Shown: piece by piece, positions 1-6,349 of the stretch
Position numbering within the stretch: the stretch's first letter is position 1
Layout: every line of letters begins with the position of its first letter
Source: Treponema sp.
GTDB lineage: Bacteria; Spirochaetota; Spirochaetia; Treponematales; Treponemataceae
Length of the DNA: 7,001 bases
Assembly: GCA_023231445.1 (NCBI GenBank)
Contig: JALNVF010000150.1
Location: forward strand, 1 to 7,001
Direction of reading: 5' to 3'
Notes under the pieces: generated by a model
The model's database searches: none
What the model was told of the DNA's origin: nothing
What the model saw: the letters and a program-made list of their open reading frames with translations, nothing else
Program-made: the position numbers and the translations under genes

Positions 1-87
1 AACGCCGTCTTTCATCGGAACGTTGAAATCAACACGCATTATAATGCGTTTGCCTTTAAGATCTACGTCTTTTACAGTCTTGATCAT
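1..87 (-). CDS. pgk: Phosphoglycerate kinase, N-terminal part (runs off left edge)
   Basis: Pgk is the cytosolic glycolytic enzyme that transfers phosphate from 1,3-bisphosphoglycerate to ADP. Only the first 29 codons are present, but they hold the family's very conserved opening: MIKTVKDVDLKGKRI, followed by the substrate-binding loop MRVDFNVPMKDG (residues 17-28), in which Asp20, Asn22 and the preceding Arg18 are typical. The start is secure: ATG at 85-87 is preceded by an AAGGAGA ribosome binding site (96-102) with 8 bases of spacing. The gene lies on the same strand as the glycosyltransferase/acyltransferase cluster and 101 bp downstream of it, but a promoter-like sequence in that gap suggests independent expression. 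The rest of the gene is outside the window. Confidence 0.95.
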   Translation of the reverse strand, partial: MIKTVKDVDLKGKRIIMRVDFNVPMKDGV

Positions 88-157
88 AGTGAGAATCTCC
101 TTAACACCGGGCGCAAGCTTTCTGCGGCAGCGTGCGGCAATATAATGATATAATAAA

Positions 158-186
158 ACTATACAGATTTTTCCTTAAATATGCAA
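158..186 (-). promoter_or_regulatory. Candidate sigma-70 promoter of pgk
   Basis: Read on the minus strand there is a TTGCAT -35-like hexamer (181-186), a 17-base spacer and a TATAGT -10-like hexamer (158-163). The -10 matches consensus at 5 of 6 positions and the -35 at 3 of 6. This would start transcription near 151 and give a leader of about 63 bases before pgk. The -35 sits directly beyond the stop codon of the upstream acyltransferase gene. No GC-rich hairpin with a T run separates the two genes, so some read-through into pgk is possible. Confidence 0.45.
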
Positions 187-188
187 CG

Positions 189-995
189 TTACAGCTTTGT
201 ACCGTAGAATGATTCATATTTCTTCACCCATGCTTCATGAGACAGATTTTTGAGCATCTGTGTATTTTCAGCCTTTGTTTTCCCCTCATCAGGATATACC
301 GGAGGAAGAATATGTATTGTAAAATAGGGAAGACTGACTCCTGCCGCACTGGTACGACCGGAATGGGTAAACGTAATAAAAAGCGGCACCACAGGTACGT
401 TATTTGCTGCAGCAAAATGAAAGGCTCCGTCCATAAACGGTCGAGGCCGCGGATAACACCACCACTCGGACCCTTCAGGGAAAAAAAGCACTCCTGTCTT
501 GTGCTGCAGATACCAGTTTACTGCACTTGTAAACCGGCGGATCAACGGACCCGTATTCTTGAAAGGAAGTATTCCATCCGCTCTCATAAAACTGCCAAGA
601 AGGCCCGGACGGTTATTAAATTCAGCCACCATAATCTTAATCTTACGCGTTCCAAGTGCATAGTTCACGACAAGTGCATCGTACTTGTTAATATGGTTGC
701 AGATATATACCGCTCCCTTCACCCCTCTGAGGTTCTCGCGCCCCATGACAGTCGTACAGAAAACATTTTCATTCAACCGGCGGATAAAACCATCCAGATA
801 TGCAACATGAAGTACCCAGTACCCTATCTTCCGGAAAAATCCGGGACGATACGGAAACTTACCGGTTACAGGAAGGATACCCTCCGATGTAACCGGATCA
901 AGATGATCGTTATATGCACCGCGCGCTTCCGCGGCTTTTATTTTATCAAGTGTGTCCGGCGTCGTATATGCAAGATCATAAAAGTTCATAATCAT
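189..995 (-). CDS. PlsC-type 1-acylglycerol-3-phosphate acyltransferase-like protein
   Basis: The 268-residue product is a lysophospholipid acyltransferase-family protein, which would move a fatty acyl chain from acyl-ACP or acyl-CoA to a hydroxyl on a (glyco)lipid acceptor at the inner face of the membrane. The family motifs are all visible: HX4D in CNHINKYD (His101, Asp106), the acceptor-binding FFPEG (171-175) and the downstream VPVVPLFI (200-207). A moderately hydrophobic stretch around 57-70 precedes motif I, as in membrane-bound PlsC enzymes. Asn100-His101 and Glu174 are intact, so the protein is probably active. It is the last gene of the minus-strand cluster, only 16 bases after the GT2 gene. 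Met1 and Met3 are both possible starts and neither has a strong ribosome binding site. The acceptor is unknown. Its place beside two glycosyltransferases argues for glycolipid acylation rather than bulk phosphatidate synthesis, which is an inference. Confidence 0.85.
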   Translation of the reverse strand: MIMNFYDLAYTTPDTLDKIKAAEARGAYNDHLDPVTSEGILPVTGKFPYRPGFFRKIGYWVLHVAYLDGFIRRLNENVFCTTVMGRENLRGVKGAVYICNHINKYDALVVNYALGTRKIKIMVAEFNNRPGLLGSFMRADGILPFKNTGPLIRRFTSAVNWYLQHKTGVLFFPEGSEWWCYPRPRPFMDGAFHFAAANNVPVVPLFITFTHSGRTSAAGVSLPYFTIHILPPVYPDEGKTKAENTQMLKNLSHEAWVKKYESFYGTKL

Positions 996-1011
996 TCAAC
1001 CTGTGCAGTTC

Positions 1012-2277
1012 TTATTTATCAGTAGTTGTTTCGGCAGCTTCCACTCGGGCAATTTCCTCCCATGAAGCCTCTTTTCTACCAATAATTGCATGCGAAACAA
1101 TTGTTATATACTGCATGTAGAAAAAAGGATGTACAAAAAGCACAATAATCCGTCGGAATAACGACAGTTTCATATCCTTACGAGCAACAATAAGAGATGC
1201 CGCTGTAAGAAGGAAAAAAATACCGTATACAGCACCTATTGCATAGGCACTCACGTTCAGCAGCGCCCAGTTGAACATACCATATCTGATAATTTCGTAT
1301 ACACAGCAGCCGGCATTTCCGAGTGCAATTACAAACATTGATGCAATATAGGCATAAACAATCCACAAACAGAACATAAAATAGTTATCAACTATGCTGT
1401 GCATATCTTTTCTGGCCAGCAGCCGGCGGCCGTAAATAAAATCAGAATGAGTCAGACCAGTCATCCACCTTGTCCGCCGTTTATCAGTTTCGGTAAGCTG
1501 AGGTGCTTCTTCCATATAAAGCTGTGCATATGAATAGTATTTCGTTTTATATCCCTGAAGCGAACAGTCTCTCTGGAACTCCATATCTTCCGTCAGTGTG
1601 CTTTTGTAAATCCAGCCGTTCCACTTTTCCACAAGACGGGCAGAAATAAGAATTCCTGTCGTAACTGTCATCGTAGTATACCCATGATCGCTCTTCCAGC
1701 GGTTTCCCATGTCATCCATAAAAGTCCAGATAAGACCATTGCACTGCGTAATGATATTGCTGTTCCGCCCATTATCTTCAAAATAGTTGCGGACAAGTTT
1801 TTTTCCGTTGATTACATCAGCACCGCTGGCCATGGCATTATTCATTTCTTCCATAAAAGTCGATTTCAGGACACAGTCTGCGTCAACAATGATGAAAGCG
1901 TCGTATTTTCCCGGATATGTATGAATGATCTTGTTAAATCCAAAATCAAGACAGTCACCTTTACAGGTCTGCGTCGTATCGCAGAATACCTCAGCCCCTG
2001 CAGCGTGCGCATATTCATACACTTCATCATGAGGATCTTTTACAACCACAAAAACATCAAAATTGTTCCGGTCGTATGTCTGTGCTGAAACAGATTCAAG
2101 CAGCGGAATAATCGCTTTACCCTCATTACGGGCAGGAATAAAAAGTGCCAGTTTATGCTGTACACCACTATGAAGGCGTTCCTGTGGTTTAAAAGATCTG
2201 AACCAGCAGCGTGCACGCGGATAATACGCGGCGGCAAAAATTATTGAAATAAGAATAATCAAATTTATCGTGAACAT
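1012..2277 (-). CDS. Membrane-bound family 2 glycosyltransferase
   Basis: This 421-residue protein is a processive-type or related GT2 enzyme that would transfer sugar from a nucleotide-sugar donor on the cytoplasmic side of the membrane. It has an N-terminal transmembrane segment (about 3-19), then the GT-A catalytic domain: FIPARNEG (47-53), the metal-binding VDADC (DXD at 132-134), the catalytic LTEDMEF (Thr229, Glu230, Asp231) and an RRTRW motif (267-271) at the place of the QXXRW motif. Three or so transmembrane segments follow (about 299-320, 340-364, 376-399), with a short charged tail. This layout resembles the cellulose/hyaluronan/poly-GlcNAc synthase group. The first residue of QXXRW is Arg here, so processivity is uncertain. 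The start is well supported: AAAGGGG at 2286-2292 is 8 bases before the ATG. It follows the GT8 gene after 61 bases and precedes a PlsC-type gene by 16 bases, suggesting co-transcription. Confidence 0.87.
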   Translation of the reverse strand: MFTINLIILISIIFAAAYYPRARCWFRSFKPQERLHSGVQHKLALFIPARNEGKAIIPLLESVSAQTYDRNNFDVFVVVKDPHDEVYEYAHAAGAEVFCDTTQTCKGDCLDFGFNKIIHTYPGKYDAFIIVDADCVLKSTFMEEMNNAMASGADVINGKKLVRNYFEDNGRNSNIITQCNGLIWTFMDDMGNRWKSDHGYTTMTVTTGILISARLVEKWNGWIYKSTLTEDMEFQRDCSLQGYKTKYYSYAQLYMEEAPQLTETDKRRTRWMTGLTHSDFIYGRRLLARKDMHSIVDNYFMFCLWIVYAYIASMFVIALGNAGCCVYEIIRYGMFNWALLNVSAYAIGAVYGIFFLLTAASLIVARKDMKLSLFRRIIVLFVHPFFYMQYITIVSHAIIGRKEASWEEIARVEAAETTTDK

Positions 2278-2338
2278 ATTTTATACCCCTTTATTTTATT
2301 AGACACAGTAATCTGCTGATGGTTGCAGAAAATATGCT

Positions 2339-3157
2339 TCAATGTTCCAGTTGTCTTTTACATACTGTATACCTGTCAAGAATATCATCATATGCATGAA
2401 TATGATACACCGAATGTATACGTTCAATTTCCCACGGTTTTACATTTATTGTATGATAGAACGGAAAGAGACGGATTGACTTGCAGAAATGCTGGATAAC
2501 AGTATCTTTGTGCAGACGGCGCTGTTCGTTATATTTGACGGGTAGAAATTTTTTGCGTGACCGGCACCGGTTCATCGCGGACTGGTCCGGAAATGCCATC
2601 TTCTCCGTTCTGCAGCATTCCCGTGCACGCCCAAAAAATCCGGTCTGCTTTATAAAATCCATATTCAGCAGAAGAACCCCTGCATTCTGGTAGTCATACC
2701 TGATGAATATTCTGCCCAGATAGTCTATCGCGGCCGCATATTCACAGCCTGTCATATCAATATCAAACACAGGCGTCAGATCATCATGTGCAACTGTATC
2801 CGTATCAAGGTACAGAATCTTCCCCGGCAGACCGGAAACTTCATCGGCAAACAGCCGTACCAAAGTATATGGTCCGTAGCTCGTATCAAGATTCGGACTG
2901 CCGGCCATCTGAGAACGAAACAAATCCGATACATCAGAAAGATGAATGACACTGTCAGGATTCACCCGCTGAATGATTTTTTCAAGATAATCAGTCTGAT
3001 CCTTACGCACAGGGCGCCATTTTTCGTTCATATCGGAAAGATCCATCGTGAGCACAAATACGTCCAGTGGTGTCTTCGTATACTTCGTTATTGACAGAAG
3101 AGAAATCAGCATCCCGTCAAAAACATTTTCATTACCGCAGTATAAAAGGGGAATCAT
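2339..3157 (-). CDS. Family 8 glycosyltransferase
   Basis: The 272-residue product has the features of GT8 retaining glycosyltransferases, the family that includes LPS galactosyl/glucosyltransferases and glycogenin. The N-terminus IPLLYCGNENVFDGMLISL resembles the nucleotide-binding start of the fold. The DXD metal site is in ILYLDTDTVAHDDL (Asp118, Asp120), the family signature YQNAGVLLLNMDFIK spans 156-170, PDQSAMN is at 190-196, and HF (223-224) with KPW (240-242) sits near the C-terminus where GT8 enzymes have the HF/KPW elements. No signal peptide or transmembrane helix is seen, so it should act in the cytoplasm or at the membrane surface. Its ATG overlaps the stop of the upstream acyltransferase gene as ATGA (3154-3157), and AAGGA (3163-3167) is 5 bases before it, which implies translational coupling. 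The sugar and acceptor cannot be read from sequence. Confidence 0.9.
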   Translation of the reverse strand: MIPLLYCGNENVFDGMLISLLSITKYTKTPLDVFVLTMDLSDMNEKWRPVRKDQTDYLEKIIQRVNPDSVIHLSDVSDLFRSQMAGSPNLDTSYGPYTLVRLFADEVSGLPGKILYLDTDTVAHDDLTPVFDIDMTGCEYAAAIDYLGRIFIRYDYQNAGVLLLNMDFIKQTGFFGRARECCRTEKMAFPDQSAMNRCRSRKKFLPVKYNEQRRLHKDTVIQHFCKSIRLFPFYHTINVKPWEIERIHSVYHIHAYDDILDRYTVCKRQLEH

Positions 3158-3939
3158 ATGTTTCCTTCGCGCTCCTGTTTTCTGTATATAATATATTCAT
3201 ATGTAGAATTCCGGCTTCTCGCACACATTGTGGTATAAACCCTGTCACGGAGATCTCTGATACCATCTTTTCTGGAAAGTTCGTGATTTACAGAAAAAGG
3301 GCCATCTACATAGACAGTCATATTTACTTTACTGCTGTGGCCGCGCTGCTGGTAAGTAGTTGTAAAACAGTACGTATCAAGACCGTACATAGCAGGATAC
3401 CGGAAAGCATCGTCAGGAAAAGGCCGTATTCCGGTATAATACGGCCATATATGCGCCTCCGGAAAAACCGTCGTACATGAATTATTCTTTGAAAGTACCG
3501 TCAGATAATTCATATAATTACGCATTCCTGAAATTTTATTCGGAAGAGGAACTGCACCGACCATCTTCATAAATGTAAGTGTTCCGGGTAAAGACACATT
3601 GTCAGCGTTAACTATAACAGAGCAGTTTTTGGGAAATACGAGCGTAGAAGGAATATATCCGTCACCGGGAATCTGTGTGTGATTTCCAAACAAAAATATC
3701 GACTTTTGCGCAGATTGCTTCAAAACTCCCCTGTTAACAAATTCGGCATGAAACTTTATTTTGAGATACAAATATGCAACAGGAGTCATAATAATCCGGT
3801 ATACAATGAACCGGCAGATCTGCCACAACGGATTCGGGTGTTCGTAAACATACTTTTCGTCTATTGTCATTGTATTGCGTACAACACCGGAAAACTCATC
3901 ATGAAGTTCGTCTGAATAATATACGGTTTTTCGTTCCAT
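3154..3939 (-). CDS. Divergent lysophospholipid acyltransferase-like protein
   Basis: The protein (261 residues from ATG at 3937-3939) belongs to a PlsC-like group in which the usual motifs are altered. Motif I reads GNHTQIPGD, so His and Asp are separated by five residues rather than four. The motif III position reads VFPEAHIWPYYTGIRPF, with FPEA instead of FPEG. A hydrophobic segment with a transmembrane look (LWQICRFIVYRIIMTPVAYLY) lies before motif I, and a later VIVNADN / PLPN region matches the acyl-acceptor part of the fold. From memory, similar proteins with the NHTQ and FPExHIWPYYT signatures occur in anaerobic bacteria as acyltransferase-family proteins, but I could not check this. 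An in-frame GTG at 3957 would add six residues. The ATG is preferred because it places MERKTVYYSDELHDEFS at the N-terminus. Neither start has a clear ribosome binding site. It is the first gene of the cluster and overlaps the GT8 gene by 4 bases. Confidence 0.75.
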   Translation of the reverse strand: MERKTVYYSDELHDEFSGVVRNTMTIDEKYVYEHPNPLWQICRFIVYRIIMTPVAYLYLKIKFHAEFVNRGVLKQSAQKSIFLFGNHTQIPGDGYIPSTLVFPKNCSVIVNADNVSLPGTLTFMKMVGAVPLPNKISGMRNYMNYLTVLSKNNSCTTVFPEAHIWPYYTGIRPFPDDAFRYPAMYGLDTYCFTTTYQQRGHSSKVNMTVYVDGPFSVNHELSRKDGIRDLRDRVYTTMCARSRNSTYEYIIYRKQEREGNI

Positions 3940-3996
3940 AGCTACATATATCGACACAAAAACGGCATTCAGGTTGCAAAAATACAGAGTAATACG

Positions 3997-4025
3997 TATA
4001 TATCCTTTTTACCTGAGTATCTTAA
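3997..4025 (-). promoter_or_regulatory. Candidate promoter of the acyltransferase/glycosyltransferase cluster
   Basis: On the minus strand a TTAAGA (4020-4025) is followed after exactly 17 bases by TATATA (3997-4002). Both are only partial matches to the sigma-70 consensus (TTAAGA 3 of 6, TATATA 4 of 6) and the region is AT-rich, so this could be chance. Position supports it: it lies about 50 bases upstream of the first gene of the cluster, in the intergenic space shared with the divergent plus-strand gene. Confidence 0.3.
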
Positions 4026-4099
4026 TCTTTTGCAGTGTATACCGTAAAATTCTACAAACACTTGTAATTATGACAAAAAAATACTATTCTCTATATATT

Positions 4100-4960
4100 A
4101 TGGAATTACGGCAGAAGATTACTGCTTTACTATTTTTTTTCTTCATTGCAGTACCACTTAGTCTTTCTGCAGCAGCAAAGATTTCTGATAAAGCTCAGGC
4201 AGAAATAGATGCATTCATGACATTCAGAATGAATCTTTCAGTATGTGAAACAGCGGAAAGTGCACTTTCAAAAATTGATGACTACCATATACAGCATTTT
4301 TGCAGGCCTGATTTTATATCATTTACTGATGAAGAGAAACTGATTCTTGAAAATTTTGAAGTACTTGAAATTTACAATTACATGCGGAAGGTAAAGGGAA
4401 AAGAATCAGACATTAAAAAGCTTATCTGTTCCCAATACAATAAAAACACTAACTGGTTTTCTTCACATAAAGACGGGACCATCAATAAATGGCTGTATTG
4501 TACTGCAGCGGACATGCTTTCATGCAATTTGAGTTATGCCTCTGTCACAACGATCATGCACGACGGGCTCGCTGTTAAAACATATTATGAAAAGGCACTT
4601 TTACAGGATCCCGACATGTCGTATGCACTTACAAATATTGCTCAGTGGTACTACTATGCTCCCTCGTTCGGAGGTGGCAGTAAATCAAAGGCAAAAAACT
4701 GTTTTGAACATGCAGTTATCTGTGCCCGTACAAATGCAGAAACTTACTATGCAAAAATATTCCTTTCGCAGTATCTTTTTGAAGATGAAACGCAGCGTGG
4801 AAAAAGTGCGACACTTCTTGCCGATGCCGATGTTTTTCAACCCGGCGGACACTATGTTGAGTGGCTTCGCAGAATAAATAAGGCTGGTTTTTCGCTGTAT
4901 TATTACAATATGCACAAACTGGGACCGGCGGATGTAGATAAAGCTATCGGCATGATCTGA
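4100..4960 (+). CDS. Exported TPR-like protein of unknown function
   Basis: The 286-residue product starts with a classical signal peptide: MELRQK, a Phe/Leu-rich hydrophobic core (LLFFFFIAVPLSLS) and a small-residue cleavage site (SAAA-K) near residue 26. No lipobox cysteine is visible, so it is probably periplasmic or secreted rather than a lipoprotein. The C-terminal half has tetratricopeptide-like helices: a segment with GLAVKTYYEKALLQDPD (156-172), then ALTNIAQWYYYAPSFGGGS (176-194), and the helix KAKNCFEHAVICA (197-209). The glycine-rich loop after the Tyr cluster is distinctive. The N-terminal third is not recognised. The frame is open upstream to an ATG at 3974, with another ATG at 4070, but only the start at 4100 puts the signal peptide at the N-terminus. 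No Shine-Dalgarno sequence precedes it. A weak TTGTAA-17-TATTCT promoter-like pair (4062-4090) would make the transcript nearly leaderless. It is divergent from the glycosyltransferase cluster. No function is proposed. Confidence 0.75.
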   Translation: MELRQKITALLFFFFIAVPLSLSAAAKISDKAQAEIDAFMTFRMNLSVCETAESALSKIDDYHIQHFCRPDFISFTDEEKLILENFEVLEIYNYMRKVKGKESDIKKLICSQYNKNTNWFSSHKDGTINKWLYCTAADMLSCNLSYASVTTIMHDGLAVKTYYEKALLQDPDMSYALTNIAQWYYYAPSFGGGSKSKAKNCFEHAVICARTNAETYYAKIFLSQYLFEDETQRGKSATLLADADVFQPGGHYVEWLRRINKAGFSLYYYNMHKLGPADVDKAIGMI

Positions 4961-5027
4961 AAACCGAACGAACAATTGACAATAACTAATTACAGTTGAA
5001 CATAATCTATTACTACTGCAGCATACG

Positions 5028-5127
5028 TTTTAATGTATGGGATCCTGTCGTTCTAATGTATGGGATCCTGTCGTTCTAATGTATGGGACCCTGTCGTTCT
5101 AATGTATGGGACCCTGTCGTTCTAATG
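5028..5127 (+). repeat. Tandem array of a 23-bp unit, four copies plus a partial fifth
   Basis: Four head-to-tail units begin at 5028, 5051, 5074 and 5097, and a truncated fifth (8 bases, TTCTAATG) begins at 5120. Each unit carries the core TGTATGGGAYCCTGTCG, preceded by TTCTAA or, in copy 1, TTTTAA. Copies 1 and 2 have GGGATCC and copies 3 and 4 have GGGACCC, so the array seems to have grown by pairwise duplication or slippage. There are no unique spacers, so it is not a CRISPR array, and the frames across it contain stops. It lies 44 bp beyond the stop codon of the IS3-family remnant, where that element's right end is expected. The last unit reads inward from TG as IS3-type terminal repeats do. 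It may therefore be an amplified IS end, which is an inference. Confidence 0.85.
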
Positions 5128-5170
5128 GAATAGTCAATATCCGTTCAGTGCCTAAATGCACCAAATTTAT

Positions 5171-5482
5171 TCAAGCAACAGCCTTTTGAACTGTTGTCCT
5201 TTCCCTGTAAACTGACGAAGGCCAGCCACCCGGATTTACGGTCGTCACACGTTTCGTATTGTAGTACGCAAAAGTGTATCTCCAGATGATTGTCTTTACT
5301 TCTTCAACAGTCAGTTTTGTTGTATCGAGCTGGCAGATTTTTTCCTTCTTCAGCGTGGCAAACCAGCTTTCCATCCCTGCATGGAATCTGTGTTATATCC
5401 GTCAGCAGCTTCCTCAGCGGAACGCCCGCTGTAAAGTCCTGCCGGATTATATTCTGCGGCTTAAGGCCGCTTTGTCAGCCTT
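5171..5482 (-). pseudogene. IS3-family transposase (OrfB) remnant with internal deletion and frameshift
   Basis: Two parts of an IS3-family OrfB, the DDE integrase that acts with OrfA, are present in different frames. The upstream part (about 5375-5482) reads NIIRQDFTAGVPLRKLLTDI then TQIPCRDGK, which is the start of the integrase core with the first catalytic Asp in LTDIT. The downstream part is a 67-codon open frame (5171-5374) reading MESWFATLKKEKI, YYNTKRVTTVNPGGWPSSVY, the usual C-terminus with the catalytic Glu of MES. The central part with the second Asp (the HSDRGSQY region) is missing. Around 5462 a further one-base shift is needed to continue upstream into LTKADKAAL, and the rest of OrfB and OrfA is absent. 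The two halves meet at ATGGAAAGCTG (5364-5374), which can encode both DGKL and MESW in different frames. The remnant cannot make an active transposase. A short-start annotation of 5171-5374 as a transposase would describe only the C-terminal piece. Confidence 0.85.
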
Positions 5483-5809
5483 TGTAAGGCATGTCCGCTG
5501 CGTTCCAAATGTCTTAAATCGGAAAAATCACGCTGGCGTAATTATCAGGTACTTGTTACTTCTCACAAACCGGACGTTGTTACCGGAATGATTAACAAAA
5601 TCGATTCGCCTCACGGACGGGAAGTATATCTTAAGCGCATGGGAATTGTCGATCCAGTTTTTGCAGGCATCCGCACTCAGAAATGTCTCGATTATTTCAC
5701 GCTGTGCACACTGGCGAAGGTTAATATTCAATGGCTGCGCTACTGCATAGTTTATACTCCGGTAAAGATTACGAACTACGGGCCTGCTTTTACAGACGGC
5801 ATAGCTTAA
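5465..5809 (+). pseudogene. IS1182-family transposase, C-terminal remnant
   Basis: After an in-frame stop at 5462-5464 the plus strand reads a 114-codon open frame that matches the end of IS1182-type DDE transposases. The parts are the cysteine motif CKACPLRSKCLKS (from about 5483), then KIDSPHGREVYLKRMGIV, DPVFAGIRTQKCLDYF and LAKVNIQWLRYCIVY, followed by a short tail to TAA at 5807-5809. The first internal ATG is at 5588, so gene callers may report only a 73-residue protein. The N-terminal two thirds, including the helix-turn-helix and the first two catalytic acidic residues, are missing. At the place where relatives usually have Glu in VEPVFG there is Asp (5651-5653), and the Asn-Ile/Lys region is also changed, consistent with decay. 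It meets the truncated IS3 remnant head to head between about 5464 and 5485, where both strands still give plausible matches. Confidence 0.8.
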
Positions 5810-5906
5810 AGGTGCAGGCAACTGTCTGTAACTTTCAGCCAAAATATTCCAAAAACTAAATATTAGTATTTCCAAGAGGACTGATTATTTTTATAAACGA
5901 CTTTTA
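5810..5906. other. Convergent intergenic gap with a weak hairpin
   Basis: This gap separates the IS1182 remnant from the end of the VOC gene. The only structure I see is an AT-only inverted repeat, AAATA-TTAG-TATTT (5858-5871), too weak to call a terminator. The IS1182 right end should lie here, but I cannot recognise its inverted repeat. Confidence 0.25.
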
Positions 5907-6335
5907 CTACAGTCTCATTGGTTGTCCCTGTTTCGTTCCTAAATCTTCTGAAAACCGCAGTAAATATCCATCCGGATCCTGTACCAGTAATTCCCTGCAG
6001 CCCACAAAATTTTTTCCAGTATTATACCATGTATCCTTTATTTCTCTGAATAAACTGTACTCATTTTCTAAAAGTGTATTCTGTATTTTTTGAACATTAC
6101 TACATTCTATTTGAAAATTTATTCCTCTCCCGTAGGGATATTCCAACTCTCCTGTTTTCCAGTCATCATTATGAACTTCTTCTATCATTATCTGTGATGA
6201 TTCATACTCCAGATATGCAAACTTCGGATCATTTCTCTGGTACTTTATTTCAAATCCGATTAAATCTATATAGAATCTTTTACTTTCCACGAAATTACTT
6301 ACTGTTAATTCCGGCACTAATGGATTCCAGTTCAT
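5907..6335 (-). CDS. VOC-superfamily protein, bleomycin-resistance/glyoxalase-like
   Basis: The 142-residue protein has the two beta-alpha-beta-beta-beta modules of the vicinal oxygen chelate fold. Module 1 starts VPELTVSNFVESKRFYIDLI (7-26) followed by GFEI. Module 2 starts at GINFQIECSNVQKIQNTLLE (71-90). The C-terminal strand pair ELLVQDPDGYLLRFSED (115-131) is the characteristic end of bleomycin-binding proteins and their relatives. The length fits drug-binding proteins of the BLMA/Ble type, which sequester the antibiotic as dimers without catalysis. The same fold also serves lyases and dioxygenases, so resistance is only one possibility. It lies 14 bases after the NTF2-like gene with an AAGAAGA-like site just before its ATG, so the two are almost surely co-transcribed. 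The gene is clearly more AT-rich than the chromosomal genes to the left and lies between IS sequences, which suggests horizontal acquisition. Confidence 0.85.
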   Translation of the reverse strand: MNWNPLVPELTVSNFVESKRFYIDLIGFEIKYQRNDPKFAYLEYESSQIMIEEVHNDDWKTGELEYPYGRGINFQIECSNVQKIQNTLLENEYSLFREIKDTWYNTGKNFVGCRELLVQDPDGYLLRFSEDLGTKQGQPMRL

Positions 6336-6349
6336 TTTCTTCTTTTACC

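Noticed and set aside
237..1025. Long plus-strand open frame of 262 codons opposite the PlsC-type gene
   Set aside because: It is the antisense shadow of a gene with all acyltransferase motifs. Its translation is rich in Arg, Cys and Lys without any domain pattern.
3974..4099. N-terminal extension of the TPR-like protein to the ATG at 3974
   Set aside because: It would bury the signal peptide 42 residues inside the protein and overlap the probable promoter of the divergent cluster.
4961..5027. Terminator after the TPR-like gene
   Set aside because: The spacer is AT-rich and has only an imperfect CAATTG/CAGTTG pair, with no GC stem followed by a T run.
5028..5127. CRISPR array
   Set aside because: The 23-bp units are directly adjacent with no unique spacers, and no cas-like gene is in the window.
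5528..5875. Minus-strand open frame of 115 codons
   Set aside because: The opposite strand encodes a recognisable IS1182 transposase C-terminus over the same bases. The minus-strand peptide has no family features.
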